DNA of 64,000 bases from Mycolicibacterium flavescens (GTDB lineage: Bacteria > Actinomycetota > Actinomycetes > Mycobacteriales > Mycobacteriaceae): the NCBI GenBank assembly GCA_900637135.1, contig LR134353.1:1736001-1800000 (forward strand). Reading direction: 5' to 3'. The position numbers and the translations under genes were made by a program. This document shows, piece by piece, positions 49,421-59,068 of the stretch (position 1 is its first letter; each line of letters begins with the position of its first letter). The notes beneath the pieces are model-generated. The model had not been told where the DNA came from. It did not search any database and was given only the letters and a program-made list of their open reading frames with translations.

Positions 49421-49741
49421 GTGCTGACTTACCAAGAGGGCGACGCCTGGGTGGCGATGGCCGACCGCACCCGGCGGTCGATCGTCGAACGCCTCGCACA
49501 CCGGCCGATGGCGGTGGGTGAGCTGGCGCGCGAACTTCCGGTCAGCAGGCCGGCGGTGTCTCAGCACCTCAAGGTGCTCAAGCTCGCGGGCTTGGTGTGC
49601 GACCGCGCCGACGGCACCCGCCGCGTCTATCAACTGGACCCGGGAGGCTTGGCCGCGATGCGGGCCGAACTCGATCGGTTCTGGATGCAGGCGCTGGCCG
49701 GTTTCAAAGAGATAGTCGAGAGCGAAGGAGATCCACCATGA
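49421..49741 (+). CDS. ArsR-family transcriptional repressor
   Basis: 106 residues from GTG 49421. The frame is open to GTG 49385, but the promoter lies inside that extension, so translation must begin at 49421 (leaderless). Winged helix: MADRTRRSIVERLAHRPMAVGELARELPVSRPAVSQHLKVLKLAGLV, with wing RADGTRRVYQL. There are no cysteine or His clusters for metal sensing; it belongs to the type found next to SRPBCC (AHSA1) genes. It probably represses its operon by binding the palindrome over its -10. The SRPBCC gene overlaps by 4 bases. Confidence 0.88.
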   Translation: MLTYQEGDAWVAMADRTRRSIVERLAHRPMAVGELARELPVSRPAVSQHLKVLKLAGLVCDRADGTRRVYQLDPGGLAAMRAELDRFWMQALAGFKEIVESEGDPP

Positions 49742-50223
49742 CCTCAGCCCAGTCCGCGGTCATCCGCCACGACATCACGGTCAAAGCTCCTCTCGAGCGG
49801 GCGTTTCAGGTGTTCACCGAGAGATTCGGCGACTTCAAGCCCCGCGAGCACAACCTGCTCGGCGTGCCGATCGCGGAGACGGTGCTGGAACCCCGCGCCG
49901 GCGGTCGCATCTACGACCGCGGTGTCGACGACAGCGTGTGCGTGTGGGCGCGGGTTCTCGTCTTCGACCCTCCGCGCCGCCTCGTCTTCTCGTGGGACAT
50001 CGGCACGACGTGGCAGGTCGAATCGGATCCGGCGCGGTGCAGCGAGGTGGAGGTGCTGTTCACCGCCGAGGCGGACGGCCGCACGCGCGTCACCCTCGAG
50101 CATCGCCACATCGAACGACACGGCGACGGTTGGGATTCCGTGGCTTCCGGTGTCGGCGGAGATGCGGGTTGGCCGTTGTACCTGCGCCGGTTCGGTGAGC
50201 TGCTGGAGTTGGAGGCGCAGTGA
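49738..50223 (+). CDS. SRPBCC (AHSA1-type) protein
   Basis: 161 residues, ATG 49738 overlapping the repressor (ATGA). START/Bet v1-like fold: VIRHDITVKAPLERAFQVFTERF at the N-terminus, GGRIYDRGVDDSVCVWARVLVFDPPRRLVFSWDI in the middle and a C-terminal helix GWPLYLRRFGELLELE. These proteins bind hydrophobic ligands in a deep cavity. The ligand is unknown. It is commonly found with ArsR regulators of this kind. The next gene overlaps by 4 bases (GTGA). Confidence 0.87.
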   Translation: MTSAQSAVIRHDITVKAPLERAFQVFTERFGDFKPREHNLLGVPIAETVLEPRAGGRIYDRGVDDSVCVWARVLVFDPPRRLVFSWDIGTTWQVESDPARCSEVEVLFTAEADGRTRVTLEHRHIERHGDGWDSVASGVGGDAGWPLYLRRFGELLELEAQ

Positions 50224-50840
50224 CAGCGCCGATGCAGATGGCACGCGAGGAGCGCGAGGATTTCGCCGCGCTGCTCGACCAGTTGACCCCAGAGCAATGG
50301 GATCAGCCGAGTTTGTGCACGGACTGGCGGGTTCGCGATGTGGTCGCCCACGTCATCAGTTACGAGGAACTGAGCCGGCCCCGCGCAGTGGCCCGCATGG
50401 CATTGGGCATGCTGCGCCACAGGAATCCGAACGCGATCGGGGTCGCGTTGAACGCGGACAAGTCACCGTCGGAACTCACCGCGCTCATGCGCAAGTACGC
50501 CCGGCCGCGCGGCAGCACGGCCGGATTCGACGGACGGATCGCGCTCACCGACGGGATGGTCCATCAACAAGACATCCGCCGACCGCTCGACATGCCGCGC
50601 TTGCTCAAACCCGAAAGACTGGTCGTTGCATTGGAATTCGCCAAGTACGCGCCCTTCTTGAGGGGAGCGTGGCGGGCGCGCGGGCTACGACTCGTCGCGA
50701 CGGATCTCGACTGGACTCATGGCAGCGGCCCGGAGGTGCGGGGTAGCGGCGAGGCGCTGCTGATGGCGATGGCTGGGCGAGGCGCTGCGCTCAGCGATCT
50801 CGACGGGCCCGGGAAAGCGAGACTGGCGCAGCGGCTCTGA
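50220..50840 (+). CDS. maleylpyruvate isomerase/DinB-like (mycothiol-dependent family) protein
   Basis: 206 residues, GTG 50220 overlapping the SRPBCC gene. The N-terminus REEREDFAALLDQLTPEQWDQPSLCTDWRVRDVVAHVISYEE is the TIGR03083-type four-helix bundle, with the metal-binding His in VVAHV and the typical 'C.gW.v.dv..H' pattern; GMVHQQDIRRPLD supplies a further His. Members use mycothiol in isomerase or transferase reactions in actinobacteria. The actual substrate is unknown. It closes the three-gene operon. Confidence 0.83.
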   Translation: MTAPMQMAREEREDFAALLDQLTPEQWDQPSLCTDWRVRDVVAHVISYEELSRPRAVARMALGMLRHRNPNAIGVALNADKSPSELTALMRKYARPRGSTAGFDGRIALTDGMVHQQDIRRPLDMPRLLKPERLVVALEFAKYAPFLRGAWRARGLRLVATDLDWTHGSGPEVRGSGEALLMAMAGRGAALSDLDGPGKARLAQRL

Positions 50841-50859
50841 GGATGTGGCGCCGTTGGGT

Positions 50860-51912
50860 TCACACCGCCGCGCGCCCGGTGATCGGCGGAAGGTCTTTGA
50901 GCGTCACGATGCCCGCAGGCGCCGCCACCACTGCGGGTACGGCGTTGGTCACCGGCAGCGCGGTGTAGATCATGCCCAGGCCCATGAAGCCGGGTTCCGT
51001 CCAGTCCCTCGGCGGCAGGCAATGTAGCACCGTGCGCATGTTGGGCAGCCCGAACACCTGGATCACATGGCCGTGTTCGAGCGGCTTCGGCGGGGTGACG
51101 TGTTCGCCCATGATCCAGTTGAACCCGACGCTGACGACGTTCTTTTCACCCACCCAACCGCGGTGGTAACCGTGGACCCCGGCGACCGTGCCCTCGGGAA
51201 TCCGCATGAACCCGAGATCGGAATCGCCGGTGGCCGCGGTGAACGTGACGTCGAAGGTCATCCGGTCGAGCGTGGCGCCGATCGCGTCGGCCATCATCGC
51301 CGCCGACTCGGCGAACACCTCGCTTTCGCGCCGCACACGTTCGGCCAGGCCGGGGGTGTCCGGATCCTGCGAAAAGCCCATCGCGGTCTGCGTTCCCGCC
51401 GACTCATAGGTCGAACAATCCACCGACTCGGTGATACGGATCTCGTCGACGCGTTCGCAGGCGCCCGAGAGCACCATCCCCACCATGTTGCTCATACCGG
51501 GATGCGCACCGCTGCCGAAGATCGTCGAATTGCCCTTCTCGCAGGCCTTTCGGATCCTATCGAGGTCCTCGGGGGACTGCTTGCCGCCGGTGATCCACGC
51601 CGCGCTCGAGCAGACGTTGACACCTGCCTCGAGAAGCCGAGCCAACTCGTCGATGTCGGGCCACAACGGGTTGTAGCAGCAGGCGTCGGGTCGTTGGGCC
51701 AGAAGCGCATCGATGTCGTTTGTGGCCGTCACTCCGGTGGGTTCGGGCCAGCCGGCCAGTTCCGCCGCGTCGACGCCGACCTTGTCGGCGCCGTGGGCGT
51801 AGACACCGACGAGCTCCATATCGTCGCGCCCGATGATCGCGTGCAGCGACCGGCGGCCGATGTTGCCGGTCGTCCACTGAATGACCCGCAGCGGCCGGTC
51901 GGGTGTCGTCAC
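50860..51912 (-). CDS. dihydrodipicolinate reductase-like NAD(P)H-dependent oxidoreductase
   Basis: 350 residues from GTG 51912, with AAGGAG five bases upstream, preferred over the longer frame from 51939. Rossmann start: RVIQWTTGNIGRRSLHAIIG. VGVYAHGADKVGVDAAEL, YNPLWPDIDELARLLEAGVNV and FGSGAHPGMSNMVGM are typical of the mycobacterial group of dapB-like reductases related to 2,4-diaminopentanoate dehydrogenase. No lysine pathway genes are near. It is 23 bases after an SDR gene on the same strand, which suggests one operon for lipid or steroid-like substrates. Confidence 0.82.
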   Translation of the reverse strand: MTTPDRPLRVIQWTTGNIGRRSLHAIIGRDDMELVGVYAHGADKVGVDAAELAGWPEPTGVTATNDIDALLAQRPDACCYNPLWPDIDELARLLEAGVNVCSSAAWITGGKQSPEDLDRIRKACEKGNSTIFGSGAHPGMSNMVGMVLSGACERVDEIRITESVDCSTYESAGTQTAMGFSQDPDTPGLAERVRRESEVFAESAAMMADAIGATLDRMTFDVTFTAATGDSDLGFMRIPEGTVAGVHGYHRGWVGEKNVVSVGFNWIMGEHVTPPKPLEHGHVIQVFGLPNMRTVLHCLPPRDWTEPGFMGLGMIYTALPVTNAVPAVVAAPAGIVTLKDLPPITGRAAV

Positions 51913-51935
51913 GAAAACTCCTTGGTGTCGGCGAT

Positions 51936-52742
51936 TCACATATGGGTGCCGCCGTCGACGCGGACCTCGGTACCGGTGACGAAGTAGGCCTCCGGCGCAG
52001 CGAGCATGGCGACGACGGCCGCGACGGCGTCGGGTTTGGCGAACATCCCGTCACCGTCGACGGGCAGTGTCGGCATGATCTTGCCGAACAGTGTGTAGTC
52101 GGCGTCCTCCGGCAGGCCGGGTCCGACGCTTTGGCAGGATTGCCCTGTGCCGTCGGTCATTCCCGATGAGATCGACCCGGGTTGGACGCAGTTGAACCTG
52201 ATGCCCTGCTTGCTGAACTCCAGTGCCAACGTGTGCGTCATCGCCTGGATGCCGCCCTTGGACGCCGCGTAGGCCGACATGTAGGGATGCGCGAAGCTCG
52301 CCGACGTCGAGCTGAAGTTGACCACCGCCGGGGCAGTGCCGATGCGCAGCGCGGGCAGGGCTTCGCGGGTGACCAGAAACGTCCCGATGAGGTTGATGCG
52401 TAAAACCTGTTCGAAGTCGGCAAGCGTGGTGTCGGCAAAGTGCGACGACCGGAGGATGCCCGCGGCGTTGACGAGCGCATCGAGACCGCCCATTGTGGCG
52501 ACGGCGCGTGCGACCCCGGCTTGCACCGAATCCTCGCTGCCGACGTCCATCACCACGGTGGTCAGTCCTGCGGTCGTCTCACCGGCCTTGGCCTCGGTGT
52601 CGGCCAGCCCGGCCTCGCTGACGTCGGCGGCGACCACGGTGCCACCCTCGTCGAGGATCCGCAGGACCGTCGCCTGACCGATACCGGATCCGCCTCCGGT
52701 GATCAGCACCCGACGGTCGGTGAACCGCTGCAACGTCGCCAT
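51936..52742 (-). CDS. short-chain dehydrogenase/reductase
   Basis: 268 residues, ATG 52742, probably leaderless. Classical SDR: ITGGGSGIGQATVLRIL (cofactor Gly motif), AADVSEAGL and VMDVGSEDS (adenine-ring Asp), LVNAAGIL, NFSSTSAS with the catalytic Ser, and YAASKGGIQAMTHTLALE with Tyr-x3-Lys. The end reads VRVDGGTHM, common in 3-oxoacyl-ACP reductase-like members. Substrate unknown. Confidence 0.9.
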   Translation of the reverse strand: MATLQRFTDRRVLITGGGSGIGQATVLRILDEGGTVVAADVSEAGLADTEAKAGETTAGLTTVVMDVGSEDSVQAGVARAVATMGGLDALVNAAGILRSSHFADTTLADFEQVLRINLIGTFLVTREALPALRIGTAPAVVNFSSTSASFAHPYMSAYAASKGGIQAMTHTLALEFSKQGIRFNCVQPGSISSGMTDGTGQSCQSVGPGLPEDADYTLFGKIMPTLPVDGDGMFAKPDAVAAVVAMLAAPEAYFVTGTEVRVDGGTHM

Positions 52743-52749
52743 CGGGGGA

Positions 52750-52755
52750 ATGCTA
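52750..52755 (-). promoter_or_regulatory. -10 element of the SDR gene (leaderless)
   Basis: TAGCAT on the minus strand ends seven bases before the ATG at 52742. Confidence 0.5.
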
Positions 52756-52779
52756 GTGCGTTCGCGCGGCGCGGCTGGG

Positions 52780-53538
52780 CTATTCCGGGTCTCGCTCGGC
52801 GGGGTCTTCGGAGGCGGACGCTTCGGAGGCGGATGCGTCCGCCGGGCGGGAGTCGTCGGCAGGCTCGCCGCCGGCGGTACCGGGGCCGGCAGGCAACGCC
52901 GGCGTTTCGGATCCGTCGGGCAACGACAGCGCCACCCCTAGCGCGAGGAAGAACAGGATGAACAACGGCCCGCCGAGGTACGTGTTCATCGGCCCACCCG
53001 GGGAGATGAAGCTTCCCGGCGGCCCGATGATCGTGATGGTCTCGATCAGCTGCTCGACGGCGAAGACCGCGGCGACGATGCCGAGCCAGCGGGGGAAGCG
53101 TCCCTCGTTGGCCGCCAACAGGATCGGTGCGGCGACCATGATGTTCGCCACGGTCAGCAGGGGTCCGAACATCGTGACCACGTCGGCGAGCGCCCGCGCG
53201 GTTCCGGAGCCGAGATCGCCGGGGTGCAGCGATAACCCTGCGGTGAACCAAGTCGCGATGCTGATCTGGACGAGGACGACGGCCGACCCGATGGTGAACA
53301 CGAACGCGTACGGTCCCGCGAGTCGGTCGCGGGCATGGCCGAGCACCACCACCAGAGCCAGCGCACCGAACGCCAGCAACAGTGCCTGGGTCCGCATCGC
53401 GCCGGAGTGTTCGTTGAGATGGGTGACGATGTCGAGGCCCGGGTGGTCGATGCCGGGCAACGCCGGAACCATCAGCAGCGCAACGGCGTACAGCACCGCG
53501 AACGCGACGGCCGCGACCATCGGCACTCGACGATCCAC
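52780..53538 (-). CDS. multi-pass membrane protein, function unknown (possibly DUF4386-like)
   Basis: 252 residues from GTG 53538. The frame reaches far upstream through the comEA region, but TACAGT six bases before this GTG marks a leaderless start. About six hydrophobic segments are visible (VPMVAAVAFAVLYAVALLMV; TQALLLAFGALALVVVLG; AFVFTIGSAVVLVQISIAT; and three more). The loop LADVVTMFGPLLTVANIMV and the length resemble DUF4386 proteins. The last 50 residues are hydrophilic, with Ser/Glu/Ala repeats (ADASASEASASEDPAERD). No function can be given. Confidence 0.65.
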   Translation of the reverse strand: MDRRVPMVAAVAFAVLYAVALLMVPALPGIDHPGLDIVTHLNEHSGAMRTQALLLAFGALALVVVLGHARDRLAGPYAFVFTIGSAVVLVQISIATWFTAGLSLHPGDLGSGTARALADVVTMFGPLLTVANIMVAAPILLAANEGRFPRWLGIVAAVFAVEQLIETITIIGPPGSFISPGGPMNTYLGGPLFILFFLALGVALSLPDGSETPALPAGPGTAGGEPADDSRPADASASEASASEDPAERDPE

Positions 53539-53544
53539 AGCAAC

Positions 53545-53550
53545 ACTGTA
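53545..53550 (-). promoter_or_regulatory. -10 element of the 53538 membrane protein gene
   Basis: TACAGT on the minus strand ends six bases before GTG 53538 and supports that start over the longer frame. Confidence 0.5.
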
Positions 53551-53637
53551 AACATCGGCCCTATCCCCAACGCTCATTTCATCCACAGGGCGAGTCGCCG
53601 GCCGCCGCCGGCGAGCCCCGCGGTCGGTTCCCGCGCC

Positions 53638-53643
53638 TAACTT
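53638..53643 (+). promoter_or_regulatory. -10 element of comEA-comEC-holA (leaderless)
   Basis: TAACTT ends seven bases before the comEA ATG. Confidence 0.5.
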
Positions 53644-53650
53644 CACAGGC

Positions 53651-54472
53651 ATGCGGACTGAATTGCCTGCCGAGCGCGTGCAGCGCAGGCTGGGTGGGGA
53701 AGTGGAGCCCGAACCGGACGATGAGGGTCGGCCACCGGACACGTCGTTGACGCGCTGGTTGCCGGAATCCGCAGGCAGCGGCGCGGCCGGTTGGCTCGCG
53801 GCGGTCCGCGCAGATCCCGGTCGCGCCGGGGTCGTGGCGCTCGGTGGCGTCGGTCTCATTGCCGTGCTGGTGACGGTGTTCGTGCTGCTGCGCGACGACA
53901 CCCCAGCGGTAGCGGCGGCCAAACTGCCGCCGGTGCAGATGGTTTCGTCGGCCAGCCCGACACCCGGTGGCACGCCGCCCGAACCAGGAGCCCCCGTCGT
54001 CGTCAGCGTCGTGGGCCTGGTCCACAAGCCGGGACTGGTCACGCTGGCTCAAGGCGCTCGGATCGCCGACGCGCTCACCGCGGCGGGTGGGCCGCTGGAC
54101 GGCGCCGACCTGGTGGGGCTCAACATGGCCAGACGGATCGCCGACGGTGAGCAGATCGTCGTGGGCATCGCGCCTGCGGCGGGTGAACCGGCCGCCATGG
54201 GGAGCTCGGTCAGCACGGGCGTCGCGGCGCCGGCGTCGACGAACACGCCGTCGACGGGGGACAGCGGCGCACCGGCGGGCGGCACGGTTGACCTGAACAC
54301 CGCGACGGTCGAGCAGCTCGACACGCTGCCCGGCATCGGGCCGGTGACGGCCGCGGCGATCGTGGCCTGGCGCGACGCCAACGGCCGGTTCACCAGCGTC
54401 GAGCAGCTCGGCGACGTCGACGGCATCGGACCGGCGCGGCTGGAGAAGCTGCGCGACCTCGTGCATGTGTGA
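53651..54472 (+). CDS. comEA: ComEA-like helix-hairpin-helix DNA-binding protein
   Basis: 273 residues, ATG 53651. A cytoplasmic N-terminus of about 60 residues is followed by one membrane helix (VVALGGVGLIAVLVTVFVLL), a Pro/Thr/Ser-rich linker, an SLBB domain (VVSVVGLVHKPGLVTLAQGARIADAL) and two C-terminal helix-hairpin-helix motifs (NTATVEQLDTLPGIGPVTAAAI and LGDVDGIGPARLEKLRD). In competent bacteria ComEA holds DNA outside the membrane for ComEC. Natural competence is not established for mycobacteria. comEC overlaps by 4 bases. Confidence 0.92.
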   Translation: MRTELPAERVQRRLGGEVEPEPDDEGRPPDTSLTRWLPESAGSGAAGWLAAVRADPGRAGVVALGGVGLIAVLVTVFVLLRDDTPAVAAAKLPPVQMVSSASPTPGGTPPEPGAPVVVSVVGLVHKPGLVTLAQGARIADALTAAGGPLDGADLVGLNMARRIADGEQIVVGIAPAAGEPAAMGSSVSTGVAAPASTNTPSTGDSGAPAGGTVDLNTATVEQLDTLPGIGPVTAAAIVAWRDANGRFTSVEQLGDVDGIGPARLEKLRDLVHV

Positions 54473-56022
54473 CTCCGGTGGCGGACGCCGACGCTGCCCC
54501 ACTGGATCTGCGCCTGGTCCCGGCGGCGCTGACCGGTTGGGCGGTGACCGGCGCCGGAATCCTGTGGCCCGTCGGGGGATCAGCGGTCGCCGCCGTCGGC
54601 GCGGTGGCGGCCACCGCGGCGCTGGGGTGGTGGGGTAGTGGACGGCGAGCGGCGACCGACGGCAAGGGTGTCGGCGCGAGCGTGCTGGCGGTCGGGCTGG
54701 TAGCGGCGGGCTTCGCGATCGCGATCGGTTTGCGGGTCGACGAGGTGCGCGAGCATCCGGTCACCCAGCGCTACGGCACGGCCGCCGCCGTCGTGGTCAC
54801 CCCGACGGAAAGCCCCCGTGCGCTCGGCGGCAACCGGACGATGTTCCGTGGCGCCCTCGTGGTGCTGGACGGACACGAGATGTCGGGCCACGTCGTGGTT
54901 TTCGCGTCGACCAGTCGCATCGCCGAGCTGACCGCAGGCACACCGGTGGCGTTTCGGGCTCGCATCGGGCCGCCCACGCGACGCGAACTCAGCGTGGCGG
55001 TGCTGTCGGCGATCGGCGATCCCACCTACGGCGAGGCGTCCGCCGTCCAACGTGCGGCCGCTGAGGTCCGCGCCGGATTCGCCGAGGCCGCGCGGCGGTC
55101 GCTGCCCGCCGATCAGGCGGCGATGCTGCCCGCGCTCGTGCTCGGCGACACGTCGAGTGTGCCGCGTCAGACGACGGCCGACTTCCGTGCGGCGGGTTTG
55201 ACCCATCTCACCGCGGTGTCCGGGGCGAACGTGACGATCGTGTGCGGCGCAGTGCTGTTGACCGCGGGTTTCGTCGGGCCACGGGCGGCCGTCGGCCTGG
55301 CGGCGGTCGCACTGCTGGCGTTCGTGGTGGTGGTGCAGCCGACGGCGAGTGTGCTGCGCGCCGCGGTGATGGGGGCGATCACGTTGTTGGCGGTGTTGTC
55401 GCACCGGCGCCGCCAGGCCATTCCCGCGTTGTCGGCCAGCGTGCTGGCGTTGATGATCGGATCGCCGGAGTTGGCCGTCGATGTCGGGTTTGCGCTGTCG
55501 GTGTCGGCGACGGCGGCCCTGGTCGTACTCGCGCCGGTGTGGTCGCGGCGCCTCGTCGACCGCGGCTGGCCCAAGCCCGCCGCCGACGCGCTCAGCGTGG
55601 CCGCCGCCGCGCAACTGGTCACCGCACCGCTCGTGGCCGGGATGGCCGGGACGTTCAGCGTCGTATCGGTGGCCGCTAATGTCGCGGTGGCCCCGGTGAT
55701 TCCGCCGATCACCGTGCTCGGCACCGCCGCGGCCGCGTTGGGTGAAATCTGGCCCGCAGGCACGGACCTGCTGATCCGGTTCACCGGCCCGGAGGTCTGG
55801 TGGCTGCTGCACGTGGCTCGCTGGGCGGCGGGTGTGCCGGGGTCGACGGTTTCGGTGCCGTCCGGACTGCCGGGCGTGATGTTGACCGCGGGCCTTGGAG
55901 TCGCGGTCGTCCTCGCGTGGCGCTACCGCTTCGTGCGGATCGCGGCGGGCGCAGCCGCGGTGTGCCTGCTGGCGTGGACGGTGTCGGGGCTGTCGGCTGG
56001 CCGTGACACGATCGTGGGGTGA
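54469..56022 (+). CDS. comEC: ComEC/Rec2-family membrane channel protein
   Basis: 517 residues, GTG 54469 overlapping comEA. It is hydrophobic throughout, with an N-terminal soluble OB-like region ([24 protein letters not shown]) between membrane segments. The competence domain follows: [35 protein letters not shown] contains the family's 'GLtHLlAvSG' motif, and [18 protein letters not shown] the next conserved helix. It ends after the membrane part and lacks the C-terminal metallo-beta-lactamase nuclease domain of long ComEC, as in other mycobacteria. holA overlaps by 4 bases. Confidence 0.92.
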   Translation: MTPVADADAAPLDLRLVPAALTGWAVTGAGILWPVGGSAVAAVGAVAATAALGWWGSGRRAATDGKGVGASVLAVGLVAAGFAIAIGLRVDEVREHPVTQRYGTAAAVVVTPTESPRALGGNRTMFRGALVVLDGHEMSGHVVVFASTSRIAELTAGTPVAFRARIGPPTRRELSVAVLSAIGDPTYGEASAVQRAAAEVRAGFAEAARRSLPADQAAMLPALVLGDTSSVPRQTTADFRAAGLTHLTAVSGANVTIVCGAVLLTAGFVGPRAAVGLAAVALLAFVVVVQPTASVLRAAVMGAITLLAVLSHRRRQAIPALSASVLALMIGSPELAVDVGFALSVSATAALVVLAPVWSRRLVDRGWPKPAADALSVAAAAQLVTAPLVAGMAGTFSVVSVAANVAVAPVIPPITVLGTAAAALGEIWPAGTDLLIRFTGPEVWWLLHVARWAAGVPGSTVSVPSGLPGVMLTAGLGVAVVLAWRYRFVRIAAGAAAVCLLAWTVSGLSAGRDTIVG

Positions 56023-56978
56023 GCGAAGCGTCGCAGTTGCATCTGGTGCTCGGGGACGAGGAGTTGCTGGTCGAACGCGCGGTGGCGGCGGTTCTTCGGG
56101 ATGTGCGCAAACAGGCGGGCGTCCATGACATTCCGGTCGATCGCCTGCGCGCCGGTGAGGTCAGCACCAGCGAACTGGCCGAATTGTTGAGCCCGTCGCT
56201 GTTCGCCGAGGAGCGGGTGGTGGTGTTGGAGTCGGCGGCCGAGGCGGGCAAGGATGCGGCCGCGCTCATCGCCGAGTCTGCGGCGGACCTGCCGCCAGGC
56301 ACCATGCTCGTCGTCGTGCATTCGGGTGGCGGGCGCGCCAAGGCACTGGCCGATCAGCTCAAGAAGCTCGGCGCGCGGGTGCATCCGTGCGCGCGTATCA
56401 CCAAGGCCGCCGACCGTGCCGACTTCGTCCGCCGCGAGTTCCGCGCGTTGAAGGTGAAGGTCGGCGAGGACACCGTCACCGCGGTGCTGGACGCGATCGG
56501 CTCCGACATCCGCGAGCTGGCGGCTGCCTGTTCACAGTTGGTCACCGACACCGGCGGGGCGGTCGACGCGGAGGCGGTGCGCCGCTACCACTCGGGCAAG
56601 GCCGAGGTGAAGGGGTTCGACGTCGCCGACAAGGCGGTCGTCGGCGATGTGGCCGGGGCGGCCGAGGCGCTGCGGTGGGCGATGATGCGCGGCGAACCAC
56701 ACGTCGTGCTGGCCGACGCCCTCGCCGAAGCGGTGCACACCATCGCGCGGGTGCGGCCGCTGTCGGGCGACCCCTACCGGCTGGCGTCAGAGCTGGGCAT
56801 GCCGCCGTGGCGGGTGCAGAAGGCGCAGAAGCAGGCGCGACGATGGTCGCACACCACCGTCGCCGAGGCGATGCGGTTGGTGGCCGCCCTCAATGCGGAT
56901 GTCAAAGGGGCCGCAGCGGACGCGGACTACGCGTTGGAGGCGACGGTGCGGCGCGTCGCCGAGCTCATAGAAGACTGA
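56019..56978 (+). CDS. holA: DNA polymerase III subunit delta
   Basis: 319 residues, GTG 56019 overlapping comEC (GTGA). [19 protein letters not shown] at the N-terminus is the AAA-like domain without a functional Walker A, as expected for delta. [42 protein letters not shown] and the C-terminal collar helices ([21 protein letters not shown]) match the family. It opens the sliding clamp in the clamp loader. Only 16 bases separate it from convergent rpsT. Confidence 0.95.
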   Translation: MSEASQLHLVLGDEELLVERAVAAVLRDVRKQAGVHDIPVDRLRAGEVSTSELAELLSPSLFAEERVVVLESAAEAGKDAAALIAESAADLPPGTMLVVVHSGGGRAKALADQLKKLGARVHPCARITKAADRADFVRREFRALKVKVGEDTVTAVLDAIGSDIRELAAACSQLVTDTGGAVDAEAVRRYHSGKAEVKGFDVADKAVVGDVAGAAEALRWAMMRGEPHVVLADALAEAVHTIARVRPLSGDPYRLASELGMPPWRVQKAQKQARRWSHTTVAEAMRLVAALNADVKGAAADADYALEATVRRVAELIED

Positions 56979-56994
56979 GCGAACTCGAACGAAC

Positions 56995-57255
56995 TCAGAG
57001 CTTGTTGAACGCGGAAGCCAGCCCCGACTTGCGGTTGGCGGCCTGGTTCTTGTGGATGACGCCCTTGCTGGCGGCCTTGTCCAGCTGACGGCTGGTCGAC
57101 GCCAGCAGCTCCTGGGCCTTGTCCTTGTCACCGGCCTCGACGGCCGCCCGGAAGCCGCGCACCGCCGTGTGAAGCGACGACTTGACCGACTTGTTGCGCA
57201 ACCTGCGGCGCTCGTTGGTCCGGTTGCGCTTCTCCTGCGACTTGATGTTGGCCAC
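56995..57255 (-). CDS. rpsT: 30S ribosomal protein S20
   Basis: 86 residues from GTG 57255, with an AAGGAC site about nine bases upstream. [32 protein letters not shown] is the basic S20 N-terminus, and [25 protein letters not shown] the conserved end. It binds 16S rRNA at the bottom of the 30S body. It is convergent with holA and divergent from the ATP-grasp gene, as in M. tuberculosis. Confidence 0.97.
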   Translation of the reverse strand: MANIKSQEKRNRTNERRRLRNKSVKSSLHTAVRGFRAAVEAGDKDKAQELLASTSRQLDKAASKGVIHKNQAANRKSGLASAFNKL

Positions 57256-57403
57256 GCGTGTAGTCCTTCGTAAATCCTGTAGGGGTTTCCCAAAGTCTGA
57301 TAGACGCCCGGCACGCGGGCAGCGAGGGTTCAGGTTACCAGCGGAGTGGGTAAATGCCCAAAGTGAGTCCTCTGGCCTGCCGAAACGTCCGAAGTGTTGC
57401 AGC

Positions 57404-59053
57404 ATGGCAGGGATGAGCCTGCGTACCCTACCGACCGAGTCCACGCGACAATCGCGGAGCCCACGTAGGCAGGACAAGCGATATCAGGGCGTCTTCGCCG
57501 GATACAGCGATCTCGGTAGCTACGCCGAGGCCTTCGACGAGATGTTCGACGCCCAGGGCAACGTGCGGGGCCCCTACAAGGGCATCTACACCGAGCTCGC
57601 CCCTTCTGATGCCTCCGAGCTCGAAGCCCGCGCCGAGGCGCTCGGCCGCGCGTTCATCGACCAGGGCATCACGTTCTCGCTGTCCGGCCAGGAACGTCCC
57701 TTTCCGCTCGACCTGGTTCCGCGAGTCATCTCCGCGGCGGAGTGGACGCGCCTGGAACGCGGCATCATCCAGCGGGTCAAGGCGCTCGAGCTCTACCTCG
57801 ACGACATCTACGGCGAGCAGGAGATCCTGCGCGACGGCGTCATCCCGCGCCGGCTGATCACCTCCTGCGAGCACTTCCACCGCGAGGCCGCGGGCATCGT
57901 TCCGCCCAACGGCGTGCGCATCCACGTCGCGGGCATCGACCTCATCCGCGACGCCAAGGGCGACTTCCGGGTGCTTGAGGACAACCTGCGCTCACCGTCC
58001 GGGGTGTCGTACGTGATGGAGAACCGCCGCACCATGGCGCGGGTGTTTCCGAACCTGTTCGCCACCCATCGGGTGCGCGCCGTCGGCGACTACTCGTCGC
58101 ATCTGCTGCGGTCGCTGCGCAACGCGGCGGCCAACAACGTCGCCGACCCGACCGTCGTCGTGCTCACGCCCGGCGTCTACAACTCGGCGTACTTCGAGCA
58201 TTCGCTGCTGGCCCGGCAGATGGGCGTCGAGCTGGTGGAGGGCCGCGACCTGTTCTGTCGCGACAACGCCGTCTACATGCGCACCACCGAGGGGGAGCGG
58301 CAGGTCGACGTCATCTACCGCCGCATCGACGACGCGTTCCTCGACCCGATGCAGTTCCGGCCGGACTCGGTGCTCGGCGTCGCCGGTCTGCTCAATGCGG
58401 CCAGGGCCGGCAACGTCGTGATCTCCAGTGCCGTCGGCAACGGCATCGGCGACGACAAACTCGTCTACACCTACGTGCCGACGATCATCGAGTACTACCT
58501 CGGCGAGAAACCGCTGCTGGGAAACGTCGACACGTTTCGGTGCTGGCTCGACGACGAGCGCGAGGAAGTGCTCGACCGCATCGACGAACTCGTCATCAAA
58601 CCGGTCGAGGGCTCCGGCGGCTACGGCATCGTGTTCGGTCCGGACGCCTCGGAAAAGGAGCTCGCCGCCGTCGCCAAGAAGATCCGCAACGACCCGCGCG
58701 GCTGGATCGCCCAGCCCGTCATGCAGCTGTCGACCGTGCCCACCCAGATCGGCGACCAGCTGGTGCCGCGGCACGTCGACCTGCGCCCGTTCGCGGTCAA
58801 CGACGGCGACGACGTGTGGGTGCTGCCCGGCGGGCTCACCCGCGTCGCGCTGCCCGAGGGCTCGCTGGTGGTCAACTCGAGCCAGGGCGGCGGGTCGAAG
58901 GACACCTGGGTGCTGGCGTCGCGCACCTCGGTCGCCGACCGCGAGCTCGGCGCCGCCGAAGTGGTGCGCAAGCTGCCCAAGTCCGCGCGTGGGCCCAAGG
59001 CCGAAAGCAGCGACGGGCAGACCCAAGACCAACAACAACAACAGCAGCAGTAG
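57404..59053 (+). CDS. circularly permuted ATP-grasp protein
   Basis: 549 residues from ATG 57404 (ATG 57413 is equally possible; neither has a clear ribosome-binding site). It matches the DUF404/407 CP-ATP-grasp family: [23 protein letters not shown], the central [35 protein letters not shown] (metal/nucleotide site with conserved Glu-Asn) and [17 protein letters not shown] (nucleotide-binding Lys and Gly loop). The family is predicted to form amide or peptide bonds with ATP. Its product is unknown. The C-terminus ends in seven glutamines from a CAA/CAG repeat. Alpha-E and transglutaminase genes follow in one operon. Confidence 0.9.
   Translation: MAGMSLRTLPTESTRQSRSPRRQDKRYQGVFAGYSDLGSYAEAFDEMFDAQGNVRGPYKGIYTELAPSDASELEARAEALGRAFIDQGITFSLSGQERPFPLDLVPRVISAAEWTRLERGIIQRVKALELYLDDIYGEQEILRDGVIPRRLITSCEHFHREAAGIVPPNGVRIHVAGIDLIRDAKGDFRVLEDNLRSPSGVSYVMENRRTMARVFPNLFATHRVRAVGDYSSHLLRSLRNAAANNVADPTVVVLTPGVYNSAYFEHSLLARQMGVELVEGRDLFCRDNAVYMRTTEGERQVDVIYRRIDDAFLDPMQFRPDSVLGVAGLLNAARAGNVVISSAVGNGIGDDKLVYTYVPTIIEYYLGEKPLLGNVDTFRCWLDDEREEVLDRIDELVIKPVEGSGGYGIVFGPDASEKELAAVAKKIRNDPRGWIAQPVMQLSTVPTQIGDQLVPRHVDLRPFAVNDGDDVWVLPGGLTRVALPEGSLVVNSSQGGGSKDTWVLASRTSVADRELGAAEVVRKLPKSARGPKAESSDGQTQDQQQQQQQ
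59030..59050 (+). repeat. in-frame CAA/CAG microsatellite
   Basis: Four CAA then three CAG codons directly before the stop of the ATP-grasp gene encode seven glutamines. Trinucleotide slippage would change tail length without a frameshift. Confidence 0.85.
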
Positions 59054-59068
59054 AGGGGTGGTGCGCTG

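Noticed and set aside
52780..54042. A 420-codon frame including the membrane protein
   Set aside because: The upstream part is antisense to comEA; the leaderless promoter supports GTG 53538.
54580..55812. A 410-codon frame antisense to comEC
   Set aside because: Arg/His/Gln-rich shadow with no domain; comEC motifs are clear on the plus strand.
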